A DNA stretch of 64,000 bases from Achatina immaculata (taxonomy: Eukaryota; Mollusca; Gastropoda; Stylommatophora; Achatinidae). Position 1 is the first letter of the stretch. Each line of letters begins with the position of its first letter. The position numbers and the translations under genes were made by a program. Under the pieces are notes generated by a model, which ran no database searches, was not told the origin of the DNA, and saw only the letters and a program-made list of their open reading frames with translations. The DNA lies in the NCBI GenBank assembly GCA_009760885.1, contig CM019702.1, forward strand, positions 50,038,840 to 50,102,839, written 5' to 3'. This document shows, piece after piece, positions 11,650 to 23,016 of this stretch.

Positions 11650-11850
11650 TCGTATTTTATGTGATATCTTATTTTATGTGATATTTTATTTTATGTTATA
11701 CTTTATTTTATGTGATATCTTATTTTATGTTATATCTTATTGTATGTGATATCTTATTTTATGTGATATTTATTTTATGTTATATCTTATTTTATGTGAT
11801 ATCTTATTTTATGTTATATCTTATTTTATGTGATATCTTATTTTGTTCTT
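11650..11850. repeat. 17-bp AT-rich minisatellite
   Basis: About a dozen units of ATTTTATGTGATATCTT with T-to-A and GTG-to-GTT variants. Open frames across it are periodic artefacts. Confidence 0.9.
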
Positions 11851-12472
11851 TAGCCACAGACACCTTCCCAGCATCTTTTCTACTCTTCTCCCACGAAGTG
11901 AATTTCTTAAATCTGTTTAACGTTTTGTCCATTTTCTATTTTCATCAGGAATTATGCGCAAATACCTATTCTTTGTTTGTTTGTTTCTTTCCTTCTTTCC
12001 TTCTTTCTTTCTTTCTTTCTTCGTTTAAACTTTTTTTTCTTCTATTACATCATATTAGATAACATAGTGATGAAAGAGACGCTTTCTTTTGAACGAGGGC
12101 TGGATTTTCAATTCGCTTCGTTAAAGTTGCTAGAATTGATTTAGGAAGCAGACTTCTAGACAGAATCCACCACACAGAGGACCACCTCGTTAACGAGGTA
12201 AAGGCACTACAAAGGCTTGCTATTTTACCACTACAAGAAGCACTGAGAGAATCTTTGCCAGTTCCGGTTTGCAGGATTAAATAACTGCACTTTGTCTCAA
12301 GCAAACCAAGACAGAGGTCGAGAGGTAACATAGATTAAGATACACATTAAACTGGTGTCAGCAACTGGAGAGAGAGACAAGAGTAGGAATAGGGGAGAAA
12401 GAAGTAGAAATTTATCTGCAGCAATGAGCTTTAATGACCCCGAAAGACAAGGAATATATCTCTAGCAGCGCC
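11851..12472. other. No recognised gene
   Basis: Contains a CTTT-rich patch (11965-12040) and single-copy DNA. A minus-strand open frame of 93 codons at 12050-12331 has no recognised motif and no splice context. Confidence 0.4.
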
Positions 12473-12693
12473 ATCTACATCAGTAGTTCTGAAAGTTTGT
12501 GCTTGATGACCCTTGTCCGACGTGAGAAGCACTGTGGACTCCCAATTTAAAATAAAGCAATAAATAGAACTCAGATGGTGTTAAGATATAATTAATCGGT
12601 CCAGTCCATGTGCTAGTCTGTGGACCCCTAAAAATCTTTCCGTGAATTCCTTGGGGCTCCATGAACCGCATGATCAGAACCATTGATCTGCAC
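12473..12693. mobile_element. hAT-like MITE with 8-bp target site duplication
   Basis: The element occupies 12481-12685 (205 bp). The left end is CAGTAGTTCTGAAAGT. The right end, read in reverse, is CAATGGTTCTGATCAT, so the ends form an imperfect inverted repeat of the CAGNGGTTCT kind typical of hAT elements. It is flanked by 8-bp direct repeats, ATCTACAT (12473-12480) and ATCTGCAC (12686-12693), matching at 6 of 8 bases. The 8-bp length also fits hAT. No coding sequence is present, so it would be non-autonomous. Confidence 0.65.
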
Positions 12694-12717
12694 TATCTTG
12701 AGATGACTCCAAAAAAA

Positions 12718-13035
12718 AAGTGATTTTAGACTGCTCTTAGAGACACCGAACACAGTTAAGTGTTTATTTTGAATAGTCCTGAAATTTTTGTTTGGTAGAT
12801 AGTCATTTATATATGTATTTATTTACTTCTGTAGTGAATGAACGGATAAGAGCGAAATGTAAATGTTGCATTATATGTCTCTCAGCTGCAGTGTTAATTA
12901 TGTTTGAAACATGAACAGCATATTTGTAGAATGTCTGGAATAGAGTGAAAAATGGATGATAAAGGGCAGAATGTCAGACGGGTCTGCGTGCCCAGTTCTT
13001 ACTCCTTTTGAAATAAAGATCAATCAATCCACTGC
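12718..13035 (+). mobile_element. CR1/Jockey-like LINE, 3' UTR fragment
   Basis: Matches the end of the copy at 9370-9695: GACTGCTCTTAGAGACACCG, GTTTGGTAGATAGTCATTTA, AGAATGTCTGGAATAGAGTG and the terminal GAAATAAAGATCAATCAATC. It starts with the UTR, so it is a strongly 5'-truncated insertion. Confidence 0.85.
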
Positions 13036-13127
13036 AAATAACTATACACAAAAATGGTTTTTCTATAAGCTAATAAGCTGAAAAATTATCCATAGTTTGA
13101 AATGTATTGAATGTCAGCTGAGGGAAC

Positions 13128-13275
13128 TTTTATTGCTCTGTATCTGAAGTGGAAAGAAGATGCAAACATAGAAGTTATAACAAAGAACAGTAGGAAAAGT
13201 TTTATTGCTCTGTATCTGAAGTGGAAATAAGATGTAAACATATACATTATAACAAAGAACAGTAGGAAAAGTTTT
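13128..13275. repeat. 72-bp tandem duplication
   Basis: Two copies of a 72-bp unit beginning TTTTATTGCTCTGTATCTGA, with a third partial start at 13271. The sequence from about 13260 (TTATTTAACGAGCACACAG onward) resembles the Penelope arm at 14950, so this may be part of a decayed Penelope element. Confidence 0.75.
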
Positions 13276-13520
13276 ATTATTTAACGAGCACACAGTTGTA
13301 ACGCTTCAGTTTTCGCTTAATCGTGCAAAAACAAATAGGACAAAGAAATAGGGAATGAAAACATAAATTCACATGAATACTGTGTGACTAATAGGTATGC
13401 GTTAAAAACAAAATTTTGAAAAAAATGGAACATTTAACAGTGATTTATAAGAAGCTGCGTCCAGGAGTGCGTGTTGGTATTGCGAATGTTTTAAATAAAG
13501 ATTTGGGGGTGTGTGATAGA
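13260..13520. mobile_element. Diverged Penelope terminal-arm fragment
   Basis: TTTATTATTTAACGAGCACA, TAGGACAAAGAAATAGGGAA and ATTCACATGAATACTGTGT line up in order with the left arm of the Penelope element at 14950-15080. No coding part remains next to it. The link was judged by eye. Confidence 0.45.
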
Positions 13521-13554
13521 TTGGTAGTAGAGAGAGGGGTGAGGAAAGATGAAA

Positions 13555-13782
<228 letters not shown>

Positions 13783-13785
<3 letters not shown>

Positions 13786-14405
13786 ATTTCAAAAGGGTTA
13801 AGACTTTGGCACGCAGGTCCGTCTGACATTCTGCTCTTTATCATACAACTTTCACTCTGTTCCAGACATTCTACAGATATGCTCATATAACAAACATAAT
13901 TAACAATAAAGTAACTAAATATGCCTAAAATGACTAACTACATACACATATAAATAACTACCTACATGCACATATCTACCTAACAAATATTTCATTACTA
14001 TTCAGAATAATGAGTTCGGTGTCTGTAAGAGCAGTCTAAAATAACTTTTTTCAGTTTTACGATTCATGGAGTCATGTAATCAACATCAAAAAGATTTTGG
14101 AAAAGCTTGTAGTTGTAGGAAGGAGTATAGTTTATATTTTTTTATACAGGATGGGAGGGTATTCTAAAGATGAGCAGCAGAATAAGTAAAGCTTTTCTTG
14201 TAAAAGTCAAGTCTAGGTTTTGGAAGACTTTTGTTGTTCAGGCGTTGGCTGCACTTTGGGCTAAATTTAAACAGGTTCCATAGATAACGTGGGGCATGCC
14301 GTGAAAGAATTTGATGTACCAACGTGGCTTTGTTGAAGAGGAACCTGTTCTTAAGAGGCAGCATTTTAATACGTGTGTGCTGGCTAGTTGTTTGTGCTTG
14401 ATCTT
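13783..14405 (-). mobile_element. CR1/Jockey-like LINE 3' fragment with GATA-converted tail
   Basis: The minus strand reads KMLPLKNRFLFNKATLV, HAPRYLWNLFKFSPKCSQR and PKPRLDFYKKSFTYSAAHL, then the 3' UTR and the terminal AACCCTTTTGAAATAAAAAT. The tail that should be (CAAT)n is (CTAT)n here. It is 5'-truncated at about 14405, next to a GA-rich patch. Confidence 0.87.
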
Positions 14406-14499
14406 GAGAGAGAGAAAGAGAGAGATGAATATAATAATAATCTGGCTGAGAAAATGGTGGATGCGACAGGTGAATGTGATTGATTCAGAGGGTTTGTAA

Positions 14500-14770
14500 T
14501 TTAGTCCAAAGAGAAGGTTCTAGAGAATATAAGTGACGTGGGGAAGAGTAGAACTAGTTTCAGCCTCCTATATTCTTGTATGTAGCGGTTCTCAAGCAGC
14601 TCGTAGCTCCTGTCATCAGAATGACACTGTTTAGTAGCTGTTACTAGAAAATCAGATCCGCCTCTGTGGTGGGTGCAGTAGAAAGGATGTAAGGAGATAT
14701 CGTAAAGATATTTCTGTAAGCGGTTACCTAATCTGAGGCCAGTCTCAGAAAATATTAATATGTAAGTGTG
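14500..14770 (-). mobile_element. Penelope-like element, C-terminal coding fragment
   Basis: The minus strand encodes ETGLRLGNRLQKYLYDI, CHSDDRSYELLENRYIQEYR and further tail residues. This is the end of a GIY-YIG endonuclease domain plus C-terminus and is homologous to the copy at 15530-15700. The upstream GIY-YIG core is missing. Confidence 0.7.
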
Positions 14771-14949
14771 TTCGTTAATTAATAAAGCTATTCCTGCATT
14801 TGTGTTCGGTTTAGTATTTTGTTATCACAGGTTTACAGTGTAAAATATACACTGTTATTGAATTATTTAAGGTCATTATGGTGCTTCATTGAGATATGGG
14901 AGAATGACGAACCAAATCATTGCTTGTATAAACTAGGAAAAACGTAGAA

Positions 14950-15320
14950 AAAGCTTTATTACTTAACGACTGCAAAGTTGTGATATTTCGGCGTGAGCCT
15001 TCACCATACAAACACACACAGGACGAAGAATTAGAGAGAGGAGATAAAGTTTATATTCACATGAATCCTATGTTTAAAAAAAATAAATAAAATGAATAGA
15101 GCACTTAGCTATAACTTGAATGTGTAGCTTTTTCGACGCTCGTTCAGAAATGCGCTCGCTAAAAATATGCTACATTAAAAATGTGCTCGTTCAGAAACGT
15201 ACAGAAATGCGCACGGTGGAGCGTAGAGAATGTTTATAAACAGAGACCTGTGATGTGTGATAGGTGAATCGTAACTGAGGGTGGTGTGTGGGACAAATGT
15301 TGAGGGGAGAGAGAGTGATA
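14950..15320. repeat. Left inverted arm of Penelope-like element
   Basis: This segment, from about 14995 onward, reappears in reverse complement at 16135-16490. Examples are CATACAAACACACACAGGAC against the CCTGTGTGAGTTTGTATG arm, and GAGGGGAGAGAGAGTGATAC against its mirror at 16138. The two arms flank the coding fragment at 15530-16130. Confidence 0.75.
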
Positions 15321-15529
15321 CAACTGTAACATAGCCAGGAGAAGGTGAAATAAATGATTATGGCTGAGGTAGAGGGGTTGTAATGCGATGATGTGAGGAG
15401 GTTATAAACTATGTGCAACAAGTGAAAAGAGAACGGAGCTTAGTGGAGAGTGATTATGGTTATGGAAGAGGAGAATGTTATGCGTAGCTAAATAATGAGT
15501 TCAAACCGGGTGGCCCAACGTTCCATATT

Positions 15530-16130
15530 CCTGTATGTAGCGGTTCTCAAGCGCTAGTCGGTTTGTGTCATCTGTGTGATTTGCCTCTGTGGTTGGGGCC
15601 ATTGAAATGACTCAGGACTGGTTTCGAAGCATGCTAGGTGATATCGTACAGATGTTTCTGCAAGCGTTCCCCTAGTCTAAGGCCAGTTTCACCAATATAA
15701 GTTATCCTGCATCTTTTGCATACGATGACATATATTGCATTACGGAACTCGCATGTGAATCCCTCATGAAGAGTGAGGATGGTTTTAGGAAAGATGATTG
15801 CTTTCGATTCCCAGACTACAGTGCAGGTAACACAGCCAGGGCGGTTACATTTTCTGGTGCCAACATATTTAAGGTTCCTCCTCAATGGCTGTGGACGAGG
15901 ATGTCCTTAAGATTTGGCTCATGCTTGTATGCTAATAGGGTTGGATCAGAGAAAATATCGCGAGTGTCAGGATCGAGTTGGATTAGTGGCAGATGACGAT
16001 AAAGAATTTTCTTAACCACCTGATCATGCGGGTGGAAAGGCAGTACTAACATAACTCTATCAGATGAGGTAACAGGCTTTTTTTCTGAATGCTTCTTTCC
16101 GGCTCACCAGATGGATACGGTTGAAGGCTT
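15530..16130 (-). mobile_element. Penelope-like retroelement, GIY-YIG region, degraded
   Basis: From about 16050 down on the minus strand, VLPFHPHDQVVKKILYR and DPTLLAYKHEPNLKDILVHS match the region after the RT in Penelope elements. After a frame change near 15890 come CNRPGCVTCTVVW, then AIYVIVCKRCRITYIGETGL, the GIY-YIG nuclease core with its upstream Cys pair, then GERLQKHLYDI and a stop. The GIY-YIG domain nicks DNA to prime reverse transcription. The RT domain itself is absent, so this is a truncated copy. It lies between inverted arms, which are known in Penelope elements. Confidence 0.85.
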
Positions 16131-16134
16131 AACT

Positions 16135-16490
16135 ATCATTGTATCACTCTCTCTCCCCTCAACAATTTCCCCACACACCACCCTCAGTTACAATCCGCTT
16201 ATTACACATCATAAGTCCCTATTTAAACATTATCTAAACTCCATCATGCGCATTTCTCTACATTTCTGAACGAGGACATTTTGAACGTAGCACATTTTTA
16301 ACAGGAGCATTTCTGAACGAGCTTAGGAAAAGCAACATATTCAAGTTATAGTTAATTGTTCTCTTCATTGTATTTATTTATTTTTTAACATGGTATTCAT
16401 GTGAATCTATAATCTCCTGGCTCTCTCTCTCTCTCTCTCTCTCTAATTCCTCGTCCTGTGTGAGTTTGTATGGTTATGACACACTCCCCC
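16135..16490. repeat. Right inverted arm of Penelope-like element
   Basis: This is the reverse complement counterpart of 14995-15320, with indels and an internal (CT)n run at 16422-16443. It includes the AACGAGGACATT and AACGAGCTTAGG segments that mirror CTCGTTCAGAAA copies in the left arm. Confidence 0.75.
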
Positions 16491-16759
16491 CCCCCTCGTT
16501 CATAGCAGTAGCTGTGCGTATATTTATATATGTATACTTATACCCCGAATTATTATTGTGTTATTAAACATAGATGTTGATTCTATATCTGTAATAAGAT
16601 TAACAGAACTTTAAAAAACCCAAAATTTATTGATCTTTGAGGATTTGAGAATGTCAATTTTACTTGAGCTAGGCTTATATTATCAATATTTGCATCTTGG
16701 AATCAATATTTTAAGAGCAAACTCTGTTCATATAACAATTTTACCGTGCATAGACGGCT
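16491..16759. other. No recognised feature
   Basis: AT-rich single-copy sequence with no coding or repeat motif recognised. Confidence 0.4.
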
Positions 16760-17015
16760 ATAATCACCATGGTGGTGGAGTCTGCACATCCCATGTTATC
16801 GCTATAGTCGTCAAGGTGGTGGAGTCTGCACATCCCATGTTATCGCTATAGTCGTCAAGGTGGTGGAGTCTGCACATCCCATGCTATTGCTATAGTCGTC
16901 AATGTGGTGGAGTCTGCACATCCCATGCTATTGCTATAGTCGTCAATGTGGTGGAGTCTGCACATCCCATGCTATTGCTATAGTCGTCAAGGTGGTGGAG
17001 TCTGCAAATCCCATG
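16760..17015. repeat. 44-bp minisatellite
   Basis: Five to six units of 44 bp with the core GTGGTGGAGTCTGCACATCC and GCTATAGTCGTCAA, with minor variants. Confidence 0.9.
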
Positions 17016-17488
17016 CTATGTAGCACCACTCAGGGGCTTAAAAAGTTAAATCGACATCATCCACTTCCAAGCAGACACGATGCTTTATCTCAAAACTTTC
17101 ACTACATCTTCCGTAAAGAACTCTAGCTCGCAGTTCAAGAGACACTAAAGAAGAGGAAGAAGAAGAGCTGTCTTACTGTATGTTTGACATTTAGCTAGAT
17201 CAAGCAGTAGAAACGAAATGTGACATATGACATAAAGACGTAGCTGAAATAAAGAAGAAATTGACATAAAACATGAGCTACATATGTTCGTCTGCTCGAA
17301 ACTGTAAATTATGCAACAAAATGAAACTAAAAGCAACATAAAAAGATAAGAAAGACTGGGCAACAGATACATGTTCATTTTCAAGGAAATAAACGTAAAA
17401 TACATTGTTCAGTATCTTTAATAAACGTCTTTTATTTAAAACTACCATATTGAATAATTTTTCATGCTTTTCAATTGTATAGTCATCA
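17016..17488. other. No recognised gene
   Basis: Single-copy AT-rich DNA. Short open frames on the minus strand (17145-17405) have no recognised motif. Confidence 0.4.
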
Positions 17489-17489
17489 T

Positions 17490-17663
<174 letters not shown>

Positions 17664-17689
17664 GACATGGCTTGAAAATTCTCAAAAAT

Positions 17690-19517
<1,828 letters not shown>

Positions 19518-20760
19518 TCTGCTGATGACTGTACTGTTTATAATAGTGACTATGACACCAATAAACTACAGACAACGCTCCAAAATGATATAAACAGTTT
19601 GATTAAATGGAATAATAAAAATGGTATATTGATAAACACTAACAAAATAAAATCAATGCTCTTCGCTACAAGACAGAAACTGCAGAATGCAACAAAAACT
19701 TCTCTACAGCTTTTTGCTGGGACTAAGGCAATAGAAAATGTTCATGAACATAAAACTCTGGGACTCATCATTGATCATCACTAACTTGGAATTCCCACGT
19801 ACATAACCTAACAAACTTGATTGCACAGAAAGTTTACCATTTAGTCAAAATTAAACACTTTGTCGACAAAGACACAAGAAAGATATATTACATATCACAC
19901 ATACAAGCACACTTAAACTACTGTTCCACAATCTGGGATGGATGCTCAGTCTCAAACACAAAAAAGGCTCCACTCACTTCACAAGAGAGCATTAAATCTG
20001 ATTTGTGACAAACACCCAGTACAGACTGTAGATCAACACAAACAACTCAAAATTCTACCCCTCAAATATAGAATCATTTTTAACAAAGTTAAGTCTGTTC
20101 ACAGAATTCTGTCGCACAATGCTCCGCCTTACTTGTGGTCACTGTTTACGTATAACACTAAACATAGCCAGTGTTTAAAAAAAAGCTGTCTTCTTCTTAA
20201 ACCCAGGATTGATCTGTACAAGAAAAGCCTTGCATACTCTGCAGTACAGCTCTGGAACACTCTCCCCTACTGTTTAAAATCCTTTGGTAATACTTCATCC
20301 TTTAACACAAACTTGTTTCATTATTTACTTGCTTGTAATTATATGCCTCCATAGAATAACCAGCACTCTCTCAACCCATGATTCACCAGCCATCAAGTAC
20401 TAAAATGACATAGTTCGAAAAGTAACTTGTTAGATACTGTTAGAAATTATTTTAATGTTTGTTAAAAACATATGTTAGAAGATCTATATTTACAATGTAT
20501 CTTTGTTTATGTATATGTCTGTGTATGTATGTGTGCGTGAGAGCTATTTTATTAGGTTAATTACTTCTTCTCTTTTACTTTGAATGTAATAGTTAAATCT
20601 TATTCACTTTTGATATGTTTGTTTTCCCTAATTTAATTTGTATATTTGTATTAAATCGAGTGTTGGGAAGAATGAAGGATGGAGTGATGAAGGGCAGTAT
20701 GTAAGACGGGTCGGTGTGCCTAATTCTTTACCCTTTAAAAATAAAGATTATTCATTCATT
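19518..20760 (+). mobile_element. CR1/Jockey-like LINE, 3' half
   Basis: It starts at the RT catalytic region (ADDCTVYNSDYDTNKL, 19518-19570) and continues KSMLFATRQKLQNATKTSL. The 19938-20354 frame reads KRALNLICDKHPVQT, HNAPPYLWSLFTY and RIDLYKKSLAYSAVQLWNTL. The 3' UTR follows, and the terminus is CCCTTTAAAAATAAAGATTA with a (ATTC)n tail. It is better preserved than the other copies but still frameshifted near 19780 and 19940. Confidence 0.88.
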
Positions 20761-20769
20761 AATTCATTC

Positions 20770-20960
20770 TTTCTGTCTGTCTATTTTAACCCTTTGAATT
20801 TAAACTATGTTCGTTCGTTCATTCATTCGATCTGTCTATATGTCTATCTATTTTTCTACCTACCTACCTACATACCTACCTACCTACCTACCTACCTACC
20901 TACCTACCTACCTACCTACCTAACAACCTACCTACCTACCTACCTACCTACTTACCTAAC
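20770..20960. repeat. LINE tail-like segment followed by (CTAC)n
   Basis: CTGTCTGTCTATTTTAACCC, TTTGAATTTAAACTATGTTC, (GTTC/ATTC)n, CTGTCTATATGTCTATCTA, then (CTAC)n to about 20955. This repeats the block at 19240-19517. Confidence 0.85.
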
Positions 20961-21244
20961 TGTCCATCTGTCTGTCTATCTAGCTAGCTATCTGTGTATC
21001 CACCAGTCAATCTCTCTGCCTATGAAATATATGATCTATATTTATTGTCAACAATACATTAACTCTCAAGACGTCTATTCTAGGGAAACACCTGGTACAA
21101 TGTAAAATAATTTCCATCAATGGACTTTGACATAAGGAGATTTTATTCCTGCAGTACACACGGAAATAAATACAAACACTCACACAATATTCTGTGACGT
21201 TGCTGTAGATTGTGTACTGCCTTTAATGTAACAAGTGAATGTAG
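20961..21244. other. No recognised feature
   Basis: A short degenerate CTGT/CTAT tail is followed by single-copy DNA. Confidence 0.4.
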
Positions 21245-22338
21245 AATAATACCAGGCAAAACTGTATCCAAGGTCTTACAATACGAAAGAATTTTCTAAA
21301 TATAAAAACCAGTAGCTTACAAGATGTATCCATGGTGTTACAACAGCAAAAGAATTTTCTAAATATAAAAACCAGTAGCTTACAAGATGTATCCATGGTG
21401 TTAAAACAGCGAAAGAATTTTCTAAATATAAAAACCAGTAGCTTATAAGATGTATCCATGGTGTTACAACAGCAAAAGAATTTTCTAAATATAAAAACCA
21501 GTAGCTTATAAGATGTATCCATGGTGTTACAACAGCAAAAGAATTTTCTAAATATAAAAACCAGTAGCTTATAAGATGTATCCATGGTGTTACAACAGCA
21601 AAAGAATTTTCTAAATATAAAAACCAGTAGCTTACAAGATGTATCCATGGTGTTACAACAGCAAAAGAATTTTCTAAATATAAAAACCAGTAGCTTATAA
21701 GATGTATCCATGGTGTTACAACAGCAAAAGAATTTTCTAAATATAAAAACCAGTAGCTTATAAGATGTATCCATGGTGTTACAACAGCAAAAGAATTTTC
21801 TAAATATAAAAACCAGTAGCTTACAAGATGTATCCATGGTGTTACAACAGCGAAAGAATTTTCTAAATATAAAAACCAGTAGCTTATAAGATGTATCCAT
21901 GGTGTTACAACAGCAAAAGAATTTTCTAAATATAAAAACCAGTAGCTTACAAGATGTATCCATGGTGTTAAAACAGCGAAAGAATTTTCTAAATATAAAA
22001 ACCAGTAGCTTATAAGATGTATCCATGGTGTTACAACAGCAAAAGAATTTTCTAAATATAAAAACCAGTAGCTTATAAGATGTATCCATGGTGTTACAAC
22101 AGCAAAAGAATTTTCTAAATATAAAAACCAGTAGCTTATAAGATGTATCCATGGTGTTACAACAGCAAAAGAATTTTCTAAATATAAAAACCAGTAGCTT
22201 ACAAGATGTATCCATGGTGTTACAACAGCAAAAGAATTTTCTAAATATAAAAACCAGTAGCTTATAAGATGTATCCATGGTGTTACAACAGCAAAAGAAT
22301 TTTCTAAATATAAAAACCAGTAGCTTACAAGATGTGTA
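21245..22338. repeat. 63-bp minisatellite, about 17 units
   Basis: The unit contains TTTTCTAAATATAAAAACCA, GTAGCTTAYAAGATGTATCC and ATGGTGTTACAACAGCRAAA. The units differ mainly at three sites (ACAAG or ATAAG, CAGCAA or CAGCGA, TTACAA or TTAAAA). The period is divisible by three, so a 474-codon minus-strand frame stays open with a 21-residue repeat (KLLVFIFRKFF). No start context, signal or splice evidence supports translation. Confidence 0.95.
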
Positions 22339-22805
22339 TGAAAAAGTCTGCGATGAAACGTTAGACCTGGTGTCTTGAACCTTTATTCGCCTGCGACCGC
22401 CTTCTTGTTTCACTATTTTCTGTGGCCTCCTCTCACACATTACCCCGCCCCTCCCCTCCCAAACCACCCCCCCCCCACACACACAGATACACAGAGACAC
22501 ACACAGACACACACACACGCACGCACACACAAGACACACAGAGACACACAGAGACACAGACATAAACACAGACACACAGACACACACAGACACACGCACG
22601 CACGCACACACACAGAGAGACACACAGAAACACAGACACACACACACACAGAGGTCCCATTACAAGTGAAAAAGTAGCCACTTACATTTGCTTTCTACAC
22701 AGACTAAATGTTTTCGTTCACATTACTTTTAGTAATGCAGTTTACAGATCAAAATTACACACACACTTTGGTGCATACTTTAATATGTAAGCATTAGCAA
22801 CGTTC
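22339..22805. repeat. CA/GA-rich low-complexity patch and short single-copy DNA
   Basis: 22445-22652 is C-rich then CACAGA-rich simple sequence. The open frames on both strands across it are compositional. 22653-22805 shows nothing recognised. Confidence 0.8.
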
Positions 22806-22809
22806 ATAA

Positions 22810-22937
22810 GTGGGTCTAGCCAGCATCATCCTAGAGTTTCTCTTGTAGGGGGCTGTGGTCTAGCCAGCATCACCCTAGAGTTTCTCTTGTAGAGGGCTGT
22901 GGTCTAGCCAGCATCACCCTAGAGTTTCTCTTGTAGA
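22810..22937. repeat. 43-bp minisatellite, three units (same family as 27675-28660)
   Basis: Three units of GTCTAGCCAGCATCACCCTA, GAGTTTCTCTTGTAGAGGGC and TGTG. The last unit breaks off at CTTGTAG and passes directly into the 27-bp repeat family of 35205-37512. Confidence 0.9.
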
Positions 22938-23016
22938 CAGATATGATTAGGGGAAATTCATAGATAGATATGATTAGGGGAAATTATTAGACAGATATGA
23001 TTAGGGGAAATTATTA
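22938..23016. repeat. 27-bp minisatellite, three units (same family as 35205-37512)
   Basis: Units of ACAGATATGATTAGGGGAAA plus TTATTAG. The last units and the exit sequence ATTATTAGACTGAAAATAAA are the same as at 37490-37520. Confidence 0.92.

Noticed and set aside
12050..12331. 93-codon minus-strand frame as a gene
   Set aside because: No recognisable motif, no clear splice sites and ordinary length for chance.
21223..22647. 474-codon minus-strand open frame
   Set aside because: It spans a 63-bp minisatellite plus CA-rich simple sequence. Its openness follows from the period, and no gene signal supports it. Kept only as a low-interest finding.
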